A DNA stretch of 64,000 nucleotides from Gordionus sp. m RMFG-2023. Its lineage: Eukaryota; Nematomorpha; Gordioida; Chordodea; Parachordodidae. Location: NCBI RefSeq assembly GCF_954871325.1, contig NC_088775.1:79895561-79959560 (forward strand), written 5' to 3'. The translations under genes and the position numbers were made by a program. This document shows positions 23,311-35,750 of this stretch, one piece after another. A model generated the notes under the pieces. It was given only the letters and a program-made list of their open reading frames with translations. It did no database searches and was not told where the DNA came from. Numbering within the stretch: the first letter of the stretch is position 1; the number at the start of each line of letters is the position of its first letter.

Positions 23311-23845
23311 AAATTACAAAATTGTATCTTATAAATATGAAGCATGTAAATAAATTGAAATTATCTATCGTATTTCGATTTTTTATAATAATATAATTTT
23401 ATCTTATTTTTATACCCTTAATGGTCAACGTTGCAGAAACGGTTCAGATTTCCTATTTAGGATGATTTTTTCGTGCCAATTTTTTACGATTTCTTAGTTA
23501 GACTAAAATAAATAAAATTTGAAAAAATAAGAAATTTCATAGGCTGGGAAAAGTGTGACCATTAATGGGTTAATGAGTGACAAAATAAAATAAAACAAAA
23601 GTAACCGATTATTGGGGTGAGGGGGGGGGGGTGAGAATGTATGAAAATGTGATTCGAATTATAAATCTATTATAATTTAGTTTAATAGGCTTTTTTAAAA
23701 ATATAGAAATCATTGGTAAAGAATACCGAGTCCAAAATATTGGAAATCGACTGTTAATCCGATAATCTAATTCTTAGCGAAGTAGCTGAGTTAATAATAT
23801 GCTAGATATTATTAAGTAAAAAAATTGTGTAAATCCTTATCCACG

Positions 23846-23973
23846 TTACCCGGAATTCACAGTTAGAGAATTAATGGCGAAGTATATAAAATATGCTGTA
23901 CTTTTTTTTATTATTCACTAAGGAATTTTGTATACTTCGCCACGAATTTGCGCTAACTGTGAATTCAGGGTAA
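23846..23973. mobile_element. 128-bp palindromic MITE
   Basis: The left arm ttacccggaattcacagtta ... atggcgaagtatataaaat is the inverse of attttgtatacttcgccacg ... gctaactgtgaattcagggt followed by aa, with a stem of about 47 bp and a T-rich loop. It starts about 270 bp beyond the right end of the piggyBac element. Its TTACCC/GGGTAA ends suggest a TTAA-type target, but this was not proven. Confidence 0.75.
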
Positions 23974-24507
23974 TGCACCTTTTTGCCTATACCGGTTCAT
24001 CTAGGCTCTGGTTTCAATGTCTAGTTGTTAGGAAAATATTTTTTGAACGCTCCTAATCAGAATCTGGAAAGGCGTCAAATTTAAGAATCGGAAACAGAAT
24101 CCATTTTTCAAAATTTTAAGAACCAGAAGTGGCGCTAATTATTTTTTATAAAATATTAGAATTGGGACTTGGTTCGAAATTTTTGGATAGTACTAATTCT
24201 GTTATAATAGGTTAGGTTTTTTTATATATAATATTTTTTAACCAGACCTGTAAAGACACATTTTTAGGCCCAGACCAAAGGTAAATTTTTGTTTATTTTT
24301 ATAATTACCCAGCCTACCTTTCTAAGATTTTATACCCTTTTATGATCCAATATTTATTGTAATTTGATTGAGATAGAGTAATGAAGATATAAAAAAATGA
24401 TAAAAAAAACATCACATATCGGAATTATAATGGAATCTTATTTATAATCATAGACTCTAGTTAATAGTATTAGCACAAAATATTAACAGACAGCAATCCC
24501 TCTCTAG

Positions 24508-24757
24508 AGTTGGGTAATGGCTAAATGTCGGCAAATTCAGCTCAATCTTTAGGAGCCTGCCAGAGGTAATCCATCAACATTGAGAAGGTTTTAATTTATA
24601 TTAATTTCTTACAAATTTGAGCTGTTATATTTTTAAAAAAAAACCACAAGGCCAGAGCAATAGTTTGGCTAAAAACTAGTTTAGCCGGCTAAAAATTGAC
24701 TTAAATGGCTAAAAATTGACTTAAATGGCTAAAAATATAGTAATTACCAAACTATTC
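24508..24757 (+). mobile_element. MITE with repeated GGCTAAAAATT units (copy 1)
   Basis: Begins gttgggtaatggctaaatgt and ends aatatagtaattaccaaact, with imperfect inverted ends. The right half has three units based on ggctaaaaattgacttaaat. A second copy lies on the opposite strand at 47164-47393. Confidence 0.75.
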
Positions 24758-25109
24758 TCGTTAGAGCCTTACAATTCAATTATATGGTCTGAGCCCAAAA
24801 ATTTTATATATTTTTTATGAAGTTAGGCAAAATAAAAAAAAAATCCCTAATTGATTTATCCCCGAGAACAATTTTGATTATCATTTTGACTTTAATAATA
24901 AAAAATTTCATACCCAAACCTGGTTCAAATATTTTAACAAATTTTTTTAAAAATTGAACATCTTATCATGAAAATGAGAAACTAATTTAATGATTAAATA
25001 TCATGAAAATTGTTAAGAAACCAATTTAAAGATTTAATATCATAATTAAATTATATTGATAAAAGTTAAACACATCATGTAATCATGAAAAAAAGTATGC
25101 AGAAATTAC

Positions 25110-26724
25110 TTCTCTCAGTTTCAGTACTATGTTGTGGCTCTGACTTGATTTTAATTGATTTAATTTCAATCTCTTCCTTTAATGTATTTAAATTAGCAGC
25201 AATCAGTTTGTTATTTTCAATTTTTGTAGGCGAAAGAATTAAAGGGATTTTTGAGCTCTCATTACTCATCATTTTCAATTTTTCAACTCGTTTCTTTAAA
25301 TTAGATAGTGCTAGAGATTCATTTAATTTTTTTGTCACATCACCTTCACTTTTAACAATAGTATCTATTATTGTAACATCATTGTTAATATTATTTTTTA
25401 TATTGCTTAAAATGCTATACTCTATACTCATTTGAACAGTGTCAGGTTTACTTTCCAGATCCACTTCAGGCTGTATAATTTGAGGGCTGCATGGTAAGAC
25501 TAATTTTTCATATAAATCATTATTCCCTTTGTCTTTAAGTAATTTTTCTTCTTTGACATTAATAGTGACTTCAATATCTTTATCTTTATAAACCTCATTA
25601 GCTGTTAGTCCTGATTTCTTAGTCAATTCACGGCAGAAAATCTTGGATATGATTTTATTTTTATGATTTATTTTATCAATTTTAGAAGTGAATGTTCTGT
25701 TCAAAAACTGGGGTTCCCTTTTAGCCTTTGTTTTGCCCATATCAAAATTATGCGATATTTGCTTACTGTGAACTTTTAAATCATCAATTTTTAAAATTTT
25801 TGTGATTTCAACATCAGGCATATGTTTAAGACTTACAATTGGTTGAAATATCTGTGCTAAATTTTCTATTGATGGATATCTAAGAAATTTCATTTGTAAA
25901 GGTGTGAATGAACATTCTCTTATATCTAGAATATCTTTTAATTGTTTAAATCCTTGTTTATATATCCATTTGTCATTTCTAACAATTCTTTTTAATTTAA
26001 AACATAATTTTTTGGTGTTTTTTACTTTACATTTTTCTAAAAAATTTAATGATCTTTCCAAATATGAAGTTGATATATCATTATATTTCCTTTTATTTGT
26101 GCTAATATTCTCTATATGCTTCTTTTTTTTTCTTTGTATAATTGTTTTACCTTGAAAAAACATTCTAGGATCAAAAACAGTACTATTCATTTCAGAATTA
26201 CTAATTTTTTGAATATTTGATTCAATATTTTGATCAAGCATTTTATTTTTTTTAGATTTCTTGTTTATTTTAAGATTCTTAACACTATGTTTAGGAAATA
26301 TAGTTGGGATCTGATTAGAATTCTCCATTATCAACATTGATATAGAATCATTATTCATCATTATTTGATTTTCCTCAGGTTGCAAAGATAAGAATGTATT
26401 ATCTGATGTACCAATAAAGTTTTGTAATTGTTGCTGTGATAGCATAGTATTTTCGTTATTATCTAACTGATCTATATCAGTTTCTATCAATATCATTTGA
26501 TCTTCATAATTTGATTCAGGTATTGTGAGCACAATTTTGTTTTCATCATTCAAAATTATCTGATTATGAAGGACAGAATTATTATAAATAGTAGATCGTG
26601 ATTCTTTCTGAGTAAGTTTGTCATTTTCGAAGTCGATTTCCGGATATATTGTTTCCTCTGCCTCATCTTCCAATGTGCCCACTACTGCATTAAATTCATC
26701 AAAATCATTGAAAATGCTGGATTT
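25110..26724 (-). CDS. Long exon of an unrecognised lysine-rich protein
   Basis: Open from an acceptor (ATTTAAATAG|, 26724) reading KSSIFNDFDEFNAVVGTLED to a possible donor (GAGAA|GTAATT, 25110), about 538 codons. If the donor is not used, the frame stops at 25075. There is an acidic N-terminal quarter, then basic clusters that could be nuclear signals (KINKKSKKNK, QRKKKKHIEN), a helical basic middle (CFKLKRIVRNDKWIYKQGFK) and a Lys/Glu/Ser-rich C-terminal part. I recognise no domain. No ATG opens the frame, so an upstream exon is expected. It shares strand with the PHF3-like gene, whose homologues have long charged N-terminal regions, but the phases do not join directly to the exon at 13742, so a link is only a guess. 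Antisense frames here are shadows. Confidence 0.7.
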
Positions 26725-26759
26725 CTATTTAAATAAAATTAATATAAAAAAAATTTGGT

Positions 26760-28040
26760 TAGTTATATAATAAATTATTAATTTTATTAAGAATAGTACT
26801 TCGGTCATAGTGATTTAAGGTAATATACAATCTTCATATTTTTGCAAATTTGCTCACAGGCTGTAATGGATAGCTGATGCTAATGATATAAATATTCAAT
26901 AATAATTTTAAGGCACATGCTAAACATTAAATAACAGTCTTCACTCTTCAACAACATTAAATATTATCATTATCATATGAAAAATGTAGTAATTTACTGA
27001 TTCGTGAATTGATTTACTTTTATTCAAATAAAAAGAAAACTATAATTGAAGATTAATTATAGGGTATTGCCATAGCGGCTAGACTCCTAGATTTAAAATA
27101 GATAATGTTTGATACATTTAAATATTAAAAATAAAAAATTTCAATATTTCCAAATTTTTTCTTTGATGAATTCTGCAATTATTTTTATTATTTATAAATT
27201 TTACAGTTTGAATCTCTATTTACATAATAATATTTTGATTAAATCCTTAATCGGACTGTTATTAAAATCGCCCTAAATCGTGCTTCTTAACAATAATAAT
27301 ACATAGAGACAGAGTTTGAAAAAAAAAATTATTTTGTAGATTTTCTTTTCCCAAAATTATGCGCAGAAAATCTTTGAAGATCATAAAATTAAAGATTTTT
27401 CTTGAAAGAAGAAAAAATTTTAAAAATATTTGTAATCAAGAAAAATATTTTATTCATAAAAATCGCAAAAGATTTATTCGTAAATACAAAAGATTTTTTA
27501 AAAGATTTAGAATTTGAAGTAAAATTTGTTCAAATTAAAAAAATCTTCAGAAGTCAGAAATCAATAATCTTTTCAGATTTATATTTTTGAAAAGAATTCC
27601 AAACTCTCTTTTGATATAATTTAGTAAACCCGTAAATAAACACCAATAAAAAGCTTTAGGAATAAAAAGCAATGGAAATAAAACCTCAGTGAAACATAAC
27701 AAAAAACACCAGAAAATACCAACTCAAAAAAAAACCACCTACCATAAAATGATAAGCGCATAGCGAAAACCCATTTGAACTACCCAATGAAAAACCTCTA
27801 GGAAAAATAACCTCGGAACCCTCTCCCCTCCAATTTAAAAAATCCTAATTGCGCGATAAGAATAAGTTAGGTGGTTTGGTTTAAGTATTAAGGTAATCAT
27901 AATTTTCAAGGGTGGTTCCCCGGTCATATATTTATTAGTAATGGGTAAAGCAAAGTAAGAAGTAAATCTGCCTCTAATAAATTTTCTTTTAGTAGCCGCT
28001 GTCATAAATTCGAAGTAAAAAAGATCAAAAAATAATATTA
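26760..28040. other. A+T-rich DNA, no gene seen
   Basis: Upstream side of the 25-26.7 kb exon. A 5' exon or promoter must lie here or further up, but I could not define either. Short frames (for example 27402-27590) are Lys/Phe/Ile-rich low complexity. Confidence 0.4.
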
Positions 28041-28041
28041 G

Positions 28042-28042
28042 C

Positions 28043-28125
<83 letters not shown>

Positions 28126-28167
28126 TTATTATTATTACTATTATTATTATTATCATCATCATCATTG
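28042..28167. repeat. (ATT)n microsatellite
   Basis: About 40 units of ATT with two interruptions, ending in a short ATC tract. Confidence 0.97.
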
Positions 28168-28169
28168 AG

Positions 28170-29820
28170 ATGTAGCTAACAGTGGTTTCTATACCCACAT
28201 GGGCATCTCAAACAAAACCTGCTGAAAAAAGAAATAGATGTATTTTAAAAAATTTGTTTTCTCTACGCTTAACACACTCATTTATGTGTAGCCAGGATTT
28301 AGCTAATGGGAGGGGGGCTATTGTGTGGGGTGTTGCCCTATAAATTTTAATAGAGGGTTATAGTTATTACCTCTTTAGCTATATTATATTTTTATAAAAA
28401 TAAATTTTGGTTATTCACTTTTTTATTTAAAATATTTACTAAAATAGGTAAATTTCCAATGGACAGAGTAAATTTATCATTTTCTTAACCCTTGGTTACG
28501 CACTTTTATGAACTTAAATAAGTCTGAATTATTCATGATTCGCGTTTTATTTTATTTCTAAAATCTATGAGGTAAAAAAACATTTACTAGTTAAATTTAT
28601 ATGACTTTATATAAATTTATTGTATTAATAATGTAAAAGGAAAAAGATTGGATTTAAAAATAAATATAAATTTCTGAAACATAATTTAAGATATGTGCAA
28701 AAATCAAATAATAAATGGCTTCCTAAAACTTCATCAATGTTCAGCATATCTCAGTAGCATAGAAAATGGGAGGGTAGGGTTTGGGGTTGAGAACTTCCTC
28801 CCCACTCCCCATGGAAAATATAATTAGATAAAAAAAAATCCCTAATACTTAATTATTTATATCTAGAAAAAAAAATTGCTATCATTTCTATAAAATTGAT
28901 TTAAACCCTCTCCTCAATTTTCCAACTCTAATTCCACTTCTATTTTATATAAAATCATCTCAGAAATTTATTCTCCCATTTAAGAAAGTGCGCGAAATAA
29001 TCTTAAAATATATGAATAAACCTGTACTGTAGACATATTTAATTTAATAATATTTTCACATTTAAAAATTATTATAAATTATATTTAAAAAATTGAAAAA
29101 CAGAACCTTTTCCAAAGGCGCTACAATTCTAATGGGATTAATATTTCATCTTTTTATTGCGAATTTAAAAGTGAACTTAGTATTTTATTAAGCAATGAGC
29201 CTAAGTTTTTTAAGGTAAAAAATGATCTATTATTATCGTATCCGATTTAATTCCACATTATCAATTCATCTTATTTGTATTACATATTCCAAAGAAACCA
29301 CAAATTTATTTGACTACAATTATAAAAGTATCATATATAGCCAGAAATTTCAAAAAAAGGTTATTTTTTCATAGTAATTTAATTTATATATTTTTTATTA
29401 TAATTAGTGCTTCTATATTTTTCCTTTTATCTTGAATCTCGATCAATTTTAGAAATTTTCCAATTTTGCTAATTAATTATTTCTTTATACTGACTACCAA
29501 ACGGATTGAAGCATTAAACTAAAATGTAAGTTACGTATTATCTATATTTATATAACTCAATTCAAAATATAATGAGATTTTAATAACAAATAATGTTTAT
29601 AAAGCAGTGTAGTTAAAAGCTACTTTTAAAAGTAGCGCTCTATCGCTACCGCTTTAAAAGAAAGTAACTAAAGTTTTTACGCTATTTTAGAATATTTTTT
29701 GAAATATTTTTTACATTCCTCTATTTTCACAAATGAAATATAATGGTATAAAAATATGTCAATAATTTTAAATATATATTATTATTTTTTTTTATTGTAT
29801 TTCAATAATAATAACATTTC
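28170..29820. other. A+T-rich DNA with a possible hAT terminus
   Basis: At about 28288 the sequence gtagccaggatttagctaat followed by gggagggggg resembles the left end of hAT elements that begin CAGGGGCGTAGCCAGGATT. No partner end or duplication was found. The remainder shows nothing recognisable. Confidence 0.35.
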
Positions 29821-29825
29821 TATGC

Positions 29826-30125
29826 AGTCATCCCTAGGTTTAGAGCGAGATCAGATAATATAAGCTTTGCAGTATTAAATAATCGTTCAACAATAGCACT
29901 TTGGGGCAATGCAGTACTAAACTTAATATACATATTTTGATATAAGAAAATTCATCATAAATATTTATTTGAGTATTTATAGATTTAAAAAATATGTCTA
30001 GAGGATTTTCGGAAGTATTATTATTTATTTCAAAAAAATCTTTTATAGTAGCTGGTGTTTTTGATCTGGCTAGAGTATTCTTGTTTAGTAAAATATTATT
30101 TAACACTACAATTTGTCTCAAGTTT
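29826..30125 (-). pseudogene. hAT transposase C-terminal fragment with frameshift
   Basis: On the minus strand, DFFEINNNTSENP and FKSINTQINIYDEFSYIK are followed, after a frameshift, by KFSTALPQSAIVERLFNTAK then LIL. This is the hAT dimerisation motif (NTALPSSA-x-VERLFS). The downstream 'KRN' part and the rest of the gene are missing. Confidence 0.75.
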
Positions 30126-30129
30126 TGAT

Positions 30130-32226
30130 TTGGGTTCAGTCAAATTTATATATGCCACAACTTGCAACTTTGGTGAAATAGCAGCTATGTCTAACATCTA
30201 GATAATAAAGACAATAATTAATAAAATATTATCATTAAATAAATGAGTCTGATGATAAAATAAAATGTTAATATTAATTATTCATTCTAATTTTTAATTT
30301 ATAATACAATTCTGAAATAATATCTTATGGCCAGTTGAAACATTCCATATTTGAACTGCGCCAAAAAAAATCAACTTTCACATAAACTCATTTAGCTCAA
30401 AACTATAATAGATATTTGATTTAAATTTTATTTTAAAGTTAAGGATTAGGCTTTACGTTGATACCAATAAATGGTTTCTCAGTTGAAGATACTAGTCTTG
30501 TTTGATGATAGAACTTGGCACATCTTACAACGAAATTTAAACCCTGTGATAATGTTTTTTATCGAGATTAAAATATTTTGCGAATTTAGGAAAATTAAAT
30601 TTCATATTATCATCATTTTCCAGCGAAATTGCTTTGTCCATATGATCTGTATCAAAATTTTTTGTTTATAAATCGGTTTCATTTTTTGTGGTTCGCAAAA
30701 CTGACCGAAAAATTGATAAGTAAGTCAGGCACTATAATCAGCGGAAACCAGATATTTACTCTATATTTTCTATTCTCGTATGTTAAAAATTTGAGCATTT
30801 TTTTTAAATTATTATTTTGCTAATAACATTTCTAATACATCAGTCCTACCATGGATTTAAAGTAATCTGCAATTAAGCATTAAATATTGATAAAATTCTC
30901 AGAATAAATGGTTTCAGCTGCTCTTTAATAGTAAGGTTTGGCAAATTGTTGCTAATATATTTATTTTTATCCTTTATATAAATACTATACTGCTTAAAGC
31001 GCACTTAATGTGCTGCCATTTGTTTTCTCCCTTTTATTTTAACTTAATGCAGGTATTCTCAACCACTTCCCAAAAGAGTTATCTGACTTTCTCATAATGT
31101 AATTCGTTTTTATCTCGATTTATTTAGTCATCATATCTTTTATAAAGGTGCATTCCGCCCATTTATTTTTTTCCAACATTTATTCTTACTATTGATTATT
31201 AAGTAGCTTTACCTTCGAAACTTAAGGTCATCCATGATAGTGATAAACATGAATAGACGTCAAGAATTATCCAGGTGAGATTACCAAAAAAAATTTGTCT
31301 TAATATTTTTGGCTTTCCCGTTGTTATTTTTATATCATTTAAAAATATGTAATAACTTCACATCATATCTCTTAAAATAGGCTAAACAATAGTAAGCACT
31401 GATACTAAAATCTATGCCAATATTTCGTGCTTTATTTTATGTAAATAAACTATAAATTTAATGAATTGGCGTAAATGGAAACAGCAGATATAAATAATCT
31501 AGCTTCATACACAGTTTTTTTAAAAAAAGTCACTAGTTCTGCAGGATATTTTTGATTAAAATCGGTATATATTATACAGAAGCCTCACCAGCTTTTACAA
31601 TCCCAGGGGGCTCAAATAAAAAATAGGGGGACTTCACTCCCTCCACATACTTTTTATTTTGCATGTCTTCGGTCCACTTCGGTTGGGTTTTCTTTTAATA
31701 TATTTACTTGATTGAAATTTGCAAACCCTTAACCAGTATTCATAATTTCATCTTTTGTCATTTTTTATGCTACATACTAATACTAGCATATAAATAATAA
31801 AAGTAAAACAATACAAAACATATGGTAAGCTAAAGATAATATTTTTTTAAATATTTATCTATTTATTACAATATTAAATATCTATGATTGCAGAATAGAT
31901 ATAATATAATTTATAATATCAAAAATCATTAAATATTTGGGATTTCGAATATGAAAAAATTTTGCAGGTAAAGAATTAGAAAAGGGGAAAAACAACCATT
32001 TTTTCCTACAATGTCTTATTACAGTATATATTTGTGATTGCGGATATAAAAAAAAATTTACAACTAAAGAATTACAAAAGTGATAAAAAAATGTTTATTT
32101 ATTCCTAAAGAATTGATAATGGTTTTAAAAAAATCACACAAGGCAATATAATTCTTAGCAACGCCTATTGACATAGGTCAAACTAATATAACGCTCTATA
32201 ACCATTTTTTTAATATTTATTATTCA
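30130..32226. other. A+T-rich DNA, no gene seen
   Basis: Open frames at 30471-30823 are Ile/Phe/Leu-rich without splice context or recognisable motifs. Near 31600, cccagggggctc and a G-run recall the hAT subterminal sequences seen elsewhere, but no element can be closed. Confidence 0.35.
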
Positions 32227-32920
32227 TAATTAATCTTCATATCCAAAAAATTTAAATAAGATTAGTTTAACAGTATATTTCATTAAATTTCTTTGTTGAA
32301 TTACAACTCTTTCATTATCCAATATATTTTTATATGGATTGTTGTTACCATGAATCAGCCTTACCATATCATGATGCTAAGTATCCTCATCAGATCCCAT
32401 GCTTATATCCAATTTTATCTTAATTTATCTATTTTATTTAATTTCTGCCTACATCATGTGTATCTCTCGCACTCGTAATTAATCTTCGTTCTTCATTATT
32501 CAAAAAATCTAACTAAAACTATTTAAAAGATTCTATTAAATGTATTTTGTTGAACTTAAACTCCTTCTTTATTCAATATACCATTATATGGATTGTTGCT
32601 ACCAAGAAGTAGACTTCATAGTTTCTTAATCAGATTTCATGTTAATAACTAATTTTATCTTTAATTATATTATAAAATTATTACTATCTTAGTTCATAAC
32701 TCCAAATTCAATCTCACATTAGCCTCTATTGTCTTACAAATAAAATATTTTATATATAAATTAATTTGCGCATTTCCTATTTTATTTGCTTCCATTACTT
32801 ATATTTCTCAGAACTACAATTTATTAGCTAAAGCATAGTTTGCAATTGAAAAACTGTATTTTAAATGTACTTTGTTGAGCTTCAACTCCTTCATTGTCTC
32901 CTCTTCTTCTGTTTAAAATA
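32227..32920. repeat. Decayed direct repeats, about 250-340 bp spacing, 3 units
   Basis: Units start near 32227, 32477 and 32820. Each carries a block like ttaaatgtattttgttgaac, tcaactccttc and, in the first two, atatggattgttgctacca and catcagatttcatg. The similarity is partial, so the repeat is old. No coding role is visible. Confidence 0.55.
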
Positions 32921-33210
32921 TCATCAACATCAATATGTTTCCAATTCCAAAAACATTCCTCACAAGCTCAATATCTCTTCTCCCTTCATTATCTAATAAT
33001 TATGAAATAAATGAGTAAAAGATGTTTTAAAGAGTTTTAATAAAGATGGTTCATATATTGGTTTGGATCTTAGAAATATTTTTAGAAAGAGGCATAGTAA
33101 AGTAAATATAAAAATGAGAAATATAGTTAATTAGTGATTTTGAACTCGGCTAAGCACAAAATCAAATTGGATTAAATTTATTTTTAATTAATAAACAATT
33201 ATATTTATTT

Positions 33211-33290
33211 AATTAAGATTGCAACTTAATTTAAATAATATTAAATCAATTAGGATTGTAATTTAATATAAATAATACTAAATCAATTGA
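33211..33290. repeat. Two-copy 37-bp tandem repeat
   Basis: aagattgcaacttaatttaa... and aggattgtaatttaatataa... follow each other, each ending taaatcaatt. Confidence 0.6.
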
Positions 33291-34149
33291 GTTTCAACTT
33301 TTAATACCTGATTGTTATTTATACACTATGAGTGATATTGATATTCCATTTTTAACACAGAATTTTTGTAATTAATAACATAGCGAAAATATTTATATGT
33401 ACTAATTAATAATTAAAATAGCACTCATTTAACAAAAAAAATTTATATAGTTTTATTAATTTTTTATAAATAATATCACATCTATATATAATACATAGCA
33501 TAATTCAAAAAAAATTTGTTCAGGGGGCTATCAAATATATTTTTTTTCATTTAGGGGGCTATCAGGAATTAATTTAAAAAAATTCATTAAGGAAGGCTAT
33601 TCAAATTTTTCAGGGCTAGAGCCCATGCCCGCCTTCTCCTTACAGTTTATTGAAGGGGTTTACTGTGTCTGGTTTAGTCCTGTGCGCCGATGTCCCAATT
33701 GACGGCGGCGGTTTTTTTAATTTTTTTATCAGCGTTCGGCGGAGCGCCGATTTTGCCGCTGCCTACTAAATTGTCGGCGGCTGCGGCGCAATATTTATTT
33801 AAAATTTTTTTTAATGAATTTAATTTATAAATCAATTTATTTTTTAATGAATTATATTTATAAATTAATGTATTACATTTTTTATAATTTATTTGGGCGA
33901 TCTTTTCTAACACATTGTTAACATAGTTTAATTGATCATAAATAATTTCCTGTCTCACTACAATTTAAATTTATGTATTTTCTCATTTTCAGAAATAGAC
34001 TATGGAATTGTATTTTTACTCAGTTCAGAGTCACATCAACCAACACATATAAGAAATATTCTATTGATTTTTATTATAATTAAAATAAATTTGGAATGCA
34101 AGCAAAATATAAAGTATGAAATATAATAAGTCAGAATTCAGATTTAGCA

Positions 34150-35750
34150 AAATGATAATTGTCATAAATAAACAGTATTTTATCAAGATTTGTGGGACAT
34201 AAAGAAGTCCTTTTAGCATTGAGTATTAATACAGCAATGGAAAAATTCTTTCGCTGGGTGTATTGGTAGGTATACAAAGAACCTTCCTAGCTAAATTAGC
34301 AAGCATAGGAAGTTCCAGTCGCTCAAAAGATTAATGCATCCTCTTCTGGGATATTATTATGGCTGAGCAAAATATTATTATTCTAGATTACTAATATTGT
34401 TATAATCGATACTTAGAAGGGAATGTTTACGAGCTAATTTAGTTATATAAGAGCTTGATGTTTGACCATTATCCTCAACTTGAATTTCACTCTGTGCATT
34501 TTTATCATGCTCTAAAAGTTTTAAATGTCGAATTAAAAATTGCAATTATGTCGTAGAATTCGAATTTAAATATTCTGAAGCAACTTTGAGATTTTGAAAT
34601 CTGGGATCAAGTAGAGTTTCTAATATCAATGTTTAAAATATAATTTTATTAATAAAAATATAAAATAACTTGAAGTTTAGTAATGGGAAACCTATGGTCA
34701 AGCTTTTTTTTCATATTTTCTTTTAAGCATATAATATCTGAGCAATCAGATCTATTGATTTGTTTATGAGCTTCTATTTCACTGCGAAATAATAACCCTA
34801 AGTTTATTGTCGATCCTTTTTGGGAGAAAAAAAATTCCACCGACTCTCGGAATGGATTAAATACTGCGTAAAGCTCATCAATTATATCCCATTCATTATT
34901 AAAGAGTTTTAAAGATTGTTTTCCTATTTTATTTAGAACATTATTTATAGGAATTTTGTTTGCGAACACTTTCTATCATAATTAATATGCTATGCCAGCG
35001 GGTAGGGCAATTTAATTTTAAAGTTTCTGCATTAATTAGATTGATTGGTGCAATGCCATTTCTATTATCCGATTCATCAGACATATCAAAATGGTCATCA
35101 AGGTATGGATCAGAGTCATCAATATCCAAGATATGACCTGTCTCATAAATTGACTGCAGACATTTACGATGTTCAATCTCAATTTCACATTCCAAATCAG
35201 CTACTCGATATCTGAGGGCTGAAATAATTTCTTAAATTTTTTTAATGAGAATATCAATTTTGGTAACTTTTTTATGCCATCAACTGAACCAAATTATGAA
35301 GTCCATGCCTTAAGCATAAATGATGCTCATAATCCCCTAATCTGACGCTTCTTTTGACATTGGCCTGATGCTCATAATCCCCTAATCTGACGTTTCTTTT
35401 GACATTGGCCCCAGCATCAGTTACCATTTGTATTATTTTGGCTTTTAAATGGAACTCCTCTTCATATAAATCTCAGATAATATTGTTTCTTCAGTATGCT
35501 TTTGAGTCACATTTCTAGTTGCTAGGGTAAAATATTTTAAATCAAAATTTCCATATAAATGATGAAGACTAAATGTGATATAATTTCGACGCTTGAAATG
35601 ATCGGTCCATAAATCAAAAGTGATAGAACAAAATTTTGAGAATCAATCAGATTTAAAACATGCGCTTTATAGATAAATAAACATCGTCTAGTGCACCCCT
35701 ACTAATGGTTGTCCTATTTGGTAATTCTGAGGAATAAATTATCTTATATT
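34150..35750 (-). pseudogene. Outer hAT transposase, catalytic and C-terminal parts
   Basis: Downstream of the nested insertion, the minus strand reads SITFDLWTDHFKRRNYITFS (the 'lDlWT' block with a catalytic Asp), then VTDAG-like and LRHGLHNLVQL segments, LNCPTRWHSILIMIESVRKQ, KLFNNEWDIIDELYAVFNPF, ETLLDPRFQNL and, near 34250, LPMLANLARKVLCIPTNTPS followed by ERIF. These are the blocks of BED-type hAT transposases (ZBED group) in the right order. Stops and frameshifts lie between most of them, so the copy is dead. Confidence 0.88.
35321..35410 (-). repeat. 45-bp tandem duplication in outer hAT transposase
   Basis: Two copies (35321-35365, 35366-35410) differ at one base (gacgcttc / gacgtttc). 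The length is a multiple of three, so on its own it adds 15 residues without shifting the frame. Confidence 0.95.

Larger units (their letters stand above)
18572..23569 (+). mobile_element. piggyBac element with TTAA target sites, interrupted by a hAT element
   Basis: Left terminus cccattaatggcca, right terminus gtgaccattaatggg, exactly inverted over the outer 11 bp. The tetranucleotide ttaa abuts both ends (18568-18571 and 23570-23573), the hallmark of piggyBac insertion. Subterminal inverted repeats are also visible (caacgttgaccacataaggg near 18850 and acccttaatggtcaacgttg near 23420). Removing the nested hAT and one copy of its 8-bp duplication leaves about 2.5 kb, the usual length for an autonomous piggyBac. 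Confidence 0.93.

Noticed and set aside
25085-26155. Plus-strand open frames rich in Phe/Leu/Ser
   Set aside because: They are antisense shadows of the Lys/Asn-rich minus-strand exon.
33674-33958. Minus-strand 94-codon frame
   Set aside because: It runs through the GC-rich terminus and subterminal repeats of the outer hAT and has no domain.
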